NCBI GenBank assembly: GCA_001051155.2
Contig: JYIP02000013.1
Coordinates: 434,001-498,000, forward strand
Source of the DNA: Chrysoporthe austroafricana
Taxonomy: Eukaryota > Ascomycota > Sordariomycetes > Diaporthales > Cryphonectriaceae
Direction of reading: 5' to 3'
DNA: 64,000 bases
A program made the position numbers and the translations under genes. The notes under the pieces are model-generated. The model made no database searches. It was not told where the DNA came from and saw only the letters and a list, made by a program, of their open reading frames with translations. Positions 57,301-64,000 of this stretch are shown here, in pieces. Positions within the stretch are counted from its first letter, which is position 1. Every line of letters begins with the position of its first letter.

Positions 57301-58844
57301 ATGAACTATGCTTCATTCTTGTCCCCAGGCTGCTCCCGCGCGTGCTTCGGCCGGAAGCATGCCCTGTGGCCGACACGCCTTAGGTTGTACGTCGGGAGCC
57401 ATGTCCCTCTCCCTCGGCCTGCCTCGTCAGCATCAGATCTACAGGTCGTGCGACCCCTCGTCATTGAGACTCCTGAGGAGCATCAGGTGGACCCAATGAG
57501 CCTCCACAGTTGGGTATGAGCTCTGGACTTGTATCGATACGCTTAAGCTGGTGATGGCTGACAGTGAACCGATAGGCAGGGAGCGGGGGTGAGAAAGACA
57601 CCTATAAGCGAGCGCTCATTGACTCCTGGTGCAGCGTGCCTCTTGGCACGCTCCCCACGCCCGGCAGTGCCCAAAGGTTCCATGCACCTGTCTCTAGCGT
57701 CGATGGCTTCGATGTTCTCGGCAGCTTCAACACCATCCGTGACAAAGGGACGGTGCCCGAGACACAGCGTCGTGCTGCGGTCTACGTTCCAGGCTCACCA
57801 CCAGAATGGCGAAGACCGCCTTCTCCATCCCGGATTCCAGAAAGTGCCAAAAGCCTTAGAGAAGGCGGGCCCCTGCGGTTTAACCACAGTCACAAGGTGG
57901 AGAAGTATCTGTGGAAGATCCCCATCAAGGCCATCGAAACCTGCCGGCCCGAGACTCACTTTCCAGGTATTGATGTCATCGTCACGGCCAAGCGTCTCGA
58001 CGCCTTCTGGAAGCATGCGGTCGGAGCGACCGCCATGGAGATCGCGGCAAACGTCACGCTTGTTAACAATACTCTGTTCATCGATGGGTTCGAGCCCGTG
58101 GGGCTGGAGAGTGGCCCCGAGCGTGATAGGGCCAATCGATATGCCTTCTGCGGCAACGCGTGGCCGCGGAAAGTTCCCGACAGCCTGCAACACTATCGGA
58201 TCATTCGTTACAAGTTGGGTCACCTCTGGATCGCTATCGTGACCGGTGTCGATACCAATCTGCAACAGCGTGAAGGCGAGAAGTCGACGGGCATGAGCGA
58301 CAGGACCGCTAGAGTCACCCTCTTCGACCCTGATTTCCCTCCAGGCAGCATCGTGAGCTGGCGAGGCATGTATCAGTTATGGCTTCGCCGCTGCCCGTAT
58401 CTCATCAGCGGCCGTCAGCAGGAGGGGCAGATCATCGAGCAGCGCATAGAAAACATAGAGAAATATTGGGCGCGCTGGGAGGGTTACGCCCAAAATCAGG
58501 TGCCGTTGCAGAGGATGGCCCTACTTTTCGAACAGCTTAGGGATCTTCTTCGGCGGAAAGCACCGGGAACCCCCTGCATTGTGAAGAGGGCACGAATCAG
58601 ACAGAGCAAAGACGTAGTGGGACACGTCAATTGGCTGCTCAATGACCAGACGAAGGAGGGCAGTCCCCCCAAGCGCTACTTCCCGCTGGAGGTCTGGCAA
58701 GCCGAGCATGGCAGATACCCCTTGCCTAGGGAGGATGCTGAGAAGTTCGCAACCTCTCACACAGTGCGCCAGAGGCCAGTGACCACTTCGAATCCCCAGC
58801 GTCCCGGTCCTTTTTCGCTACAGTCCCCTTCATCCAAAGATTAA
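57301..58844 (+). CDS. Uncharacterised conserved fungal protein
   Basis: Two exons (57301-57513 and 57576-58844) across a 62-bp intron (GTATGA, branch GGCTGAC, acceptor TAG) give up to 493 residues; the join reads MSLHSW-AGSGGEKDTYKRAL. The start is uncertain, because the first exon is poorly conserved in character and an internal Met (MSLHSW) is possible. The main exon has SVDGFDVLGSFNTIRDKG, AAVYVPGSPPEWRRPP, NVTLVNNTLFIDGFEP, YRIIRYKLGHLWIAIVTGVD and a long helical region (EQRIENIEKYWARWEGY). The VGSYNW-like / VPG.PP.W / IRY.LG pattern recalls a fungal family often auto-named geranylgeranyl pyrophosphate synthetase, a label I consider unfounded because no DDxxD prenyltransferase motif is present. 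There is no signal peptide or membrane segment. The function is unknown. Confidence 0.75.
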
Positions 58845-59952
58845 AAGGCAGGAGATGCTATAACTGCTGAGTTGAGACTGATGACTCCACGTTGAGACCC
58901 CCAGCAAACACAGATATTTCCTCACTTCCTGATGCAGCAGGAACACCTCTGTCTAATCTAAAGATCTGGTTCTTTGGTGACTCTGAAGAGCCCGCGTGTA
59001 TAGTGCAGACGGTGACATAAGAAACACCCCCCGGGCGTAGTGATGGGGACTTGAGCCGCATCCACGTCAACTTTATATATGCATTGATCAAGGTCTTGAT
59101 GAACAGTGGTCAGAACTTGTCGATGCGAACGTCTCGCTTTAGGTCGCGAATTGCAGAGAGACGTCCTTCACCATTTGCTGCTCCCTACTTCACATCATCT
59201 CCTTGAAACATGGAATAGATTGATAGGGCCGTTGTGGATCCCCTGCAGGATCTACAGTCACCGCCGGGAACCTCAGGGGCGAAATCCGGGGAAGATGTTC
59301 GACGCCACTTGAAATTCAAGGATACGACGGCTTCATGAGATGTTGAAGTCTGCCGAGTGCCAAGGGCTGCCCGACCCTCAGAACTCTAAAAGATTGAAGC
59401 CCTCGTCTGCTGTTAATACTTCGTACTGCAGATTTGTCGGTCATGTGACGGACGCGGTTCGGTACACTCCGAGGGCCCCTTTTCAGGAGGCCGGCCGGTC
59501 CGCCACCCGTGGCGCTACCCGTCCGCCGGCGGCGGCCCATTGGTGGACATTTTTCTGCTTGCTGGCGCTCTTCTTCCCTCAACTGCCCATCCCCAACAAT
59601 GCGAGCCATGCTGGTCGGAAAAGGGAACGGAAGCTCTAGGCTCACTGCAAGCGAGCTTCCTGTCAGAGACGAGCGCTGACACAACGGCACTGACAAGAAA
59701 AGGGAGGCCCACAGCAGCGTCTGGAATATAGGGAACCTTGCCGATAGCAGGGGTGGCACAGAAACGAAATAGCCTCATGGGGAAAGGGAATGTGACCATC
59801 GTCGAGGCTATATTTGGGCCTTGTCCCCTCCATCGGCTGGTTGCCGGTCTGTGAACCAGAATTTCTCCCAACGCACCCGCTCTCGGCGTTGTCCCTCTCT
59901 TGACCTGCTCTTCCTCTTCCTCTTCTTGGACTGTCTGGTCTCCTCTCCAGCC
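58845..59952. other. Intergenic region with the mannanase promoter
   Basis: About 1.1 kb. It ends in the pyrimidine-rich 5' leader of the GH5 gene. Antisense frames at 59515-60310 are GC-driven shadows. Confidence 0.6.
59808..59816 (+). promoter_or_regulatory. Putative TATA element of the mannanase gene
   Basis: CTATATTTG lies 137 bp upstream of the ATG at 59953, followed by a CT-rich stretch typical of strongly transcribed fungal leaders. Confidence 0.5.
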
Positions 59953-61582
59953 ATGAAGAAGGGTCTGGTATCCGCCCTGTCGCTGCTGGCCGCCGGCGCC
60001 GCAGCCCAACAGTCGCCCTATGGCCAATGCGGCGGTTCCGGCTACACTGGGTCGACAAGCTGCACGTCCGGCTACGAATGCACGTCACAAAACCCCTACT
60101 ACTACCAGTGTGTCCCGGGGACCGCAACGAGTAGCTCGCCGGCGACGTCCACCTCGGTGGCGGTGACGACGACGAGCACATCGTCAGTAGTTTCTTTGCA
60201 TCCTTTAGAGTTGCGGGCTGGTTCCGGTTCTTTGAAAGGTCTTGAAAGAGGAGGGGCAGGACGGGGTGGGAATGATTTCCTTGCATCCTCAGGGGCATCG
60301 GTCGTAACATTGGCCACGTCTAGTTCCGTTGCGGTGACGACGTCCAGCAAGACCTCGTCCTCGACCGTATCCAAGACGTCGACGTCAGCCGTGTCGACGG
60401 CGACTTCGTCCGGCACGTTCGCGACAACAGATGGGCTCCTCTTCAACATCGACGGCGTGACAAAGTACTACGCGGGCACGAACTGCTACTGGTGCTCCTT
60501 CCTGACCTCCGACGACGACGTCGACACGGTCTTCTCGCACATGGCCACCGCAGGCTTCAAGATCATCCGTGTCTGGGGCTTCAACGACGTCACCTCTATC
60601 CCATCTAACGGGACAGTCTATTTCCAGTACCTCTCGGCGAGCGGCTCCACCATCAACACGGGCGAGTATGGCCTGGAGAGGCTGGACGCTGTGGTCGCCG
60701 CCGCGGAGACGTACGGCCTGAAGGTCATCATCAACTTCGTCAACAACTGGAGTGACTACGGTGGCATCGCGGCCTATACCACGGCGTTTGGGTGCTCTGC
60801 CACCACGTGGTTCACTGACTCTACTTGCCAGGGGCAGTACCAGACGTACATCGAGGCCGTTGTGAGCCGGTATAAGACCTCCACAGCCGTGTTTGCGTGG
60901 GAGCTGGCGAACGAGCCCAGGTGCACCGGGTGTGATACGTACGTCGTCTTCTCCGGATCTGCTTAGGAACTCGGTGGCTAACGGATAGGCAGCTCTATAA
61001 TCTACAACTGGGCCACGACCACATCAGCGTACATCAAGTCTCTTGACTCGAACCACATGGTGACGATGGGCGACGAGGGTTTCGGGCCTCTGACCGGGGG
61101 TGATGGGTCGTATCCTTACACCACAGATGCGGGTGGCTACACCTGGGTTGACGACCTGAACATCACCGATCTGGACTTTGGCACCTTCCATCTGTACCCT
61201 GATAGCTGTAAGACTTACCCCCTCCCAAAGAATTCTGCGATCGCCCGGCTGACATGTGGACGCAGGGGGCGAGCCCTACAGCTGGGGTGACCTCTGGGTG
61301 ACCACTCACGGAGCCGGCTGTGTGGCGGCGGGCAAGCCATGCTATCTCGAGGAGTACGGCGGAGGTAACAACTGCACCGTCGAGAACCCCTGGCAGCAGT
61401 ATGCCCTCAATACCTCAGGCATTGCTGGGGACAGCTTCTGGCAGTATGGAGACACGCTCCCGAGCTGCAACTGCGAGACCTCAGACGACGGCAACACGGT
61501 CTACTATGAGGAGGGGAACTGGGACTGCATGGTTGTGGACCACATTGATGCCATCAACGCGCTGTACCCATCAAAGGCCTGA
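59953..61582 (+). CDS. Secreted GH5 endo-beta-1,4-mannanase with CBM1
   Basis: Three exons (59953-60938, 60993-61207, 61266-61582) give 505 residues. A signal peptide ([18 protein letters not shown]) is followed by a CBM1 cellulose-binding domain with the expected Cys and aromatic residues ([25 protein letters not shown]), then a Ser/Thr linker and the GH5 (subfamily 7-like) catalytic domain from about 160. Acid/base Glu is in [11 protein letters not shown], the nucleophile in CYLEEYGGG; other marks are [30 protein letters not shown] and [10 protein letters not shown]. The enzyme cleaves mannan backbone in plant cell walls, outside the cell. The Ser/Thr linker is interrupted by about 45 atypical residues ([19 protein letters not shown] and on, about 60190-60310). 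I could not fit a GT-AG intron with matching phase there, so it is kept as coding. Length exceeds the usual about 440-460 by that amount. Confidence 0.95.
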
Positions 61583-61595
61583 CGAGGCGTTGCAG

Positions 61596-61770
61596 AAAAG
61601 CGGTTACGGGAACGTGCCCCTCGTTCACTTCGCTGTATATATATCTCCACATCACCGTCTCTACAGACCAAATTCCAATATGCGCAACGAAAACGCCAGT
61701 AGAACTTGTGCCGGGTTCCCTCTACGTCCCATCTGCGTATACGGCGACTCCTGAAGAGGAAAACCTTAGA
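61596..61770 (+). repeat. Direct-repeat copy 1 (about 175 bp)
   Basis: This block directly downstream of the mannanase stop matches 62609-62785 along its whole length (shared cores cggttacggga, cctcgttcactt, aacgaaaacg, gaagaggaaaa). This copy is GC-richer. It probably contains the mannanase 3' UTR. Confidence 0.8.
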
Positions 61771-61999
61771 GCCCCCCTCGCATGGCTGAACAAACCGGGG
61801 ACGGGAATAGGGGGGGGGTAACCCGTAGTAGGCTAATTAGTCTTTATTCTATATTCCAACTCATTGCAAATACATATGAAGATATTTACGTTGTTAGGTC
61901 AGGTAAAGAGACAAGGGGGATTAGTACTCTGAGGTTTGACTCGCCCATGTTCTCGTCAGCCTGCCATATTGTGCCTTCTAGTGCCGCCGTAGTCAGAGT

Positions 62000-62372
62000 C
62001 GTTATCCTTTTTTCATAACAGTGATGGAAAAGAAATGTAGACGGCATACCAGTTCATAAGAAACATTTACGACCTATGTATGTCGAAATACTTTAAGCAG
62101 ATCTGCTCGGCTATCGACCAATTGCCGTCAAACCTGGATTTCGACGTTCTAACCCTTTCTGAGTCAACCGGTTTCTCTCAAGCATTGGATTGCTACAATT
62201 TACAATCTGTCTTCGCTAAGGATAGCCAGTCGGGTGATTCTGGGCAGAAAAGGATGCTAGATACTTTATTCACAGGGCTGGGGGCAGTTGAGAAGACTGC
62301 GTTGAAGAGATATAGCTTCTTGTTAGTCGAGGGATGGAATTGCGATATGATATACTACAGGTTAGACAGAAT
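62000..62372 (+). pseudogene. Decayed fragment of a DUF7924 gene, inverted relative to the intact copy
   Basis: The plus strand here matches the 3' third of the minus-strand DUF7924 gene at 62838 and its first about 40 bp of 3' flank (KYFKQICSAIDQLPSNLDF against KHFEQICSAIDQLPTNLNF; shared tail gcgatatgat.tactacag.ttagac). The fragment has premature stops, including a tag where the intact gene has a Trp codon, and many G-to-A and C-to-T differences. The surviving 103-residue open frame (62080-62391) starts inside the domain and is not a sensible gene. Confidence 0.8.
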
Positions 62373-62608
62373 GCCGGGTGCCCCGTGTTAGCATGAATGG
62401 GTGGCACCGCACGAGCATAGCTATTTGTAACCTATTGTGTAGCTTTCAGATAAGGGCTTGAGGATCGTAAGGGACGAAATCAGTTTTAGAGAGTCCCAGA
62501 CTTATTATTTTTGTCCTTCTTAGTCTTTAAATTCGCTGCGTGGAATACTATTATTGCTAAGCTTCCATTGGCTTGCGACTATCTTTACCTTAATTTACTG
62601 GAAGATAG

Positions 62609-62785
62609 AGAAAGGCGGTTACGGGAATATACTCCTCGTTCACTTCACTATATATATATTCTTTACACTACTATATCTACAGAGCAGATTCCAATACGCA
62701 TAACGAAAACGCTCATAAACTTATGCTGAATATCCTTTACGTCCAACCTGCATATGCAGAGGCTCCCGAAGAGGAAAATCTAGTC
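62609..62785 (+). repeat. Direct-repeat copy 2 (about 177 bp), AT-shifted
   Basis: Second copy of the block at 61596-61770. Most differences are C-to-T or G-to-A relative to copy 1 (for example gaacgtgccc against gaatatactc). It lies just beyond the stop codon of the DUF7924 gene. Confidence 0.8.
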
Positions 62786-62837
62786 TAATCTGTAGTAAAT
62801 CATATCGCGATTCTATCCCTAGAATAATAAGAATCCG

Positions 62838-64000
62838 TTACTCTTTGGCGTGGCGTCTCTTCTTCTGAGCTGCTCCTGGCTTTATAGATGGGATATCTGG
62901 CATCTCTTTTTGCTCAGAGCCGCCTAGCTGGCTATCCTGCTCAGCGGATATAGGCTGGAAACTATAGCTGTCCAATACTTGAGGGAAGTCGGCCGACTTA
63001 GGAAGGGCTGGAATATCGAAATTGAGGTTTGTCGGCAATTGGTCGATAGCCGAGCAAATCTGCTCAAAATGTTTCGGCACCCATAGGTCGTAAACATTTC
63101 TTGTGAACCGGTATGCCGTCCACTTTTCCCTTCCTTCGAGTACCGAAAAGGAAAAGTTATGAATCGTATGGCGGTAGTATTCGGTATCCTTCCCAATGAT
63201 TACCGGGTAGTGGCCGAAAATTCGCACCGACTGGTAGTCGTGCGAAATGGAGAAAGCCAGAATTTGTCGGTCGACCTCCTTCTCTCGCCCCACGAGACGA
63301 AAAAGCTCGACGACGCTCCGTGCCGCAATAGTCCCGCTGTGAGCGTTTTGGCGATCTGCAACGTCGAGCGAAGCAGCGCCGCATTTGACTTCGCATGTCA
63401 GGAACGGAAAATACATATAGTACGTAGCCATAAAAAAGGACAGATCGCCCTCATAGAGTTCGCCAATGAACGGTGAAAGCTTGGCGAGCTGGTCTTTGGT
63501 AAAGGCTTCTCGCCGGAATCCTGCAGAATAGTCGGGCTGTGGACGAGGTTTTGTTACTGGAATAGAGCTATTCCAGCCCTGGTTGACGCTCTCGACGATA
63601 TTCTCAAGGCTTTCGAGGTGGAGTGCAAGTGTTTCCGCCGAGGGAACGATCAGCTGACCAATGTCCCGGATCACTCTGGCTTCGTTCTGGCCTTGCAAGT
63701 TTCGGCAGACCTTGTCGAACACATCATCTTCGAAGATCGAACCGACAGGTAGAGGCTGTTTGCCATCAAGGAGCTCCTGGCAGAGACGCTTGCTCTCGTC
63801 CACCATGCCCAGACGAGAATCGTACAGAAAGACACCTTTCGTGTGGAGCACAACGTCGTACTGCGGGTTCCGGTAAGGAGCGCTCTTCTCCTCCCTCGAA
63901 TTCTGATCGCTCGGCGTAGTGGATGTAGCAGAATTCGACCGTTTACGGAAGAGAGTAGACGCAGATTTCTTGCGAGCAAGCCGGCTGCGTATAGTAGAAG
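62838..64000 (-). CDS. DUF7924-family protein, N-terminus beyond the window
   Basis: The frame is open from 64000 to the stop at 62838 (387 codons visible), so the start lies outside. The visible N-terminal part is basic and Ser-rich (RLARKKSASTLFRKRSNSAT). The family domain follows: PYRNPQYDVVLHTKGVFLYD, ELLDGKQPLPVGSIFEDDVF, RVIRDIGQLIVPSAETLAL, FLTCEVKCGAASLDVADRQN, then ILAFSISHDYQSVRIFGHYP and YDLWVPKHFEQICSAIDQLP. This resembles the large fungal DUF7924 family of unknown function; the FLTCEVKCG...VADRQNAHSG region with conserved acidic and Lys residues has the look of a PD-(D/E)XK nuclease-like core, which is my inference. The C-terminus is Lys/Arg-rich (KKRRHAKE), possibly a nuclear signal. 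No intron is visible. The gene lies beside an inverted decayed copy of its own 3' end. Confidence 0.85.
   Translation of the reverse strand, partial: STIRSRLARKKSASTLFRKRSNSATSTTPSDQNSREEKSAPYRNPQYDVVLHTKGVFLYDSRLGMVDESKRLCQELLDGKQPLPVGSIFEDDVFDKVCRNLQGQNEARVIRDIGQLIVPSAETLALHLESLENIVESVNQGWNSSIPVTKPRPQPDYSAGFRREAFTKDQLAKLSPFIGELYEGDLSFFMATYYMYFPFLTCEVKCGAASLDVADRQNAHSGTIAARSVVELFRLVGREKEVDRQILAFSISHDYQSVRIFGHYPVIIGKDTEYYRHTIHNFSFSVLEGREKWTAYRFTRNVYDLWVPKHFEQICSAIDQLPTNLNFDIPALPKSADFPQVLDSYSFQPISAEQDSQLGGSEQKEMPDIPSIKPGAAQKKRRHAKE

Overview
The window looks like a chromosome segment of a filamentous ascomycete (Pezizomycotina, most likely a Sordariomycete). The evidence is short GT-AG introns (about 50-120 bp) with CTNAC-like branch sites, long intergenic regions, frequent C/G runs and microsatellites, and typical families: fungal rhodopsin/Pth11-like receptors, a CFEM domain, LaeA-like methyltransferases, NmrA-like proteins, a PNP-NACHT-ankyrin NLR, DUF7708 and DUF7924 proteins, and a secreted CBM1-GH5 mannanase. 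I see no bacterial features, CRISPR, rRNA or convincing tRNA. Exon structures were worked out by hand; for the multi-exon genes the reading frame closes across every junction, but nothing was checked against transcripts. Family names come from recognition, not from a database search.

Layout. 1-11 kb: one clear gene, a tyrosine-rich protein with a conserved fungal C-terminal domain (3469-4719, minus), in a long gene-poor, microsatellite-rich region. 11-26 kb: an SDR (11070-11925, minus); a head-to-head pair made of a DUF7708/degenerate NACHT-like protein (13951-16045, minus) and a DUF7025-AAA ATPase (17294-19899, plus); an NmrA-like protein (21016-22269, plus); a LaeA-like methyltransferase (24125-25669, minus). 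26-34 kb: a rhodopsin-like membrane protein (26474-27835, minus), a 3.9-kb gene-poor gap, and a FAD-dependent amine/amino-acid oxidase-like enzyme (31781-33321, plus). 34-45 kb: a field of CAG/CTG repeats leading into a second LaeA-like methyltransferase (36388-38614, plus), homogentisate 1,2-dioxygenase (39040-40577, minus), a small conserved protein (42009-42777, minus) and a second NmrA-like protein (44449-45402, minus). 46-52 kb: a CFEM-rhodopsin Pth11-like receptor (46320-48177, minus) and an LCCL-domain membrane protein (49778-51747, minus). 52-64 kb: an NLR-type PNP-NACHT-ANK gene whose ankyrin array is broken by a 5-bp insertion (52792-55971, plus), an uncharacterised conserved protein (57301-58844, plus), the mannanase (59953-61582, plus), then a small duplicated region with a decayed DUF7924 fragment and a DUF7924 gene running off the right edge (minus).

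The genes do not form one obvious pathway. The most notable themes are sensing and self/non-self functions (NLR, two rhodopsin-like receptors, DUF7708 and AAA STAND-like proteins), two LaeA-like methyltransferases, and signs of duplication with C-to-T/G-to-A-rich divergence at the right end.
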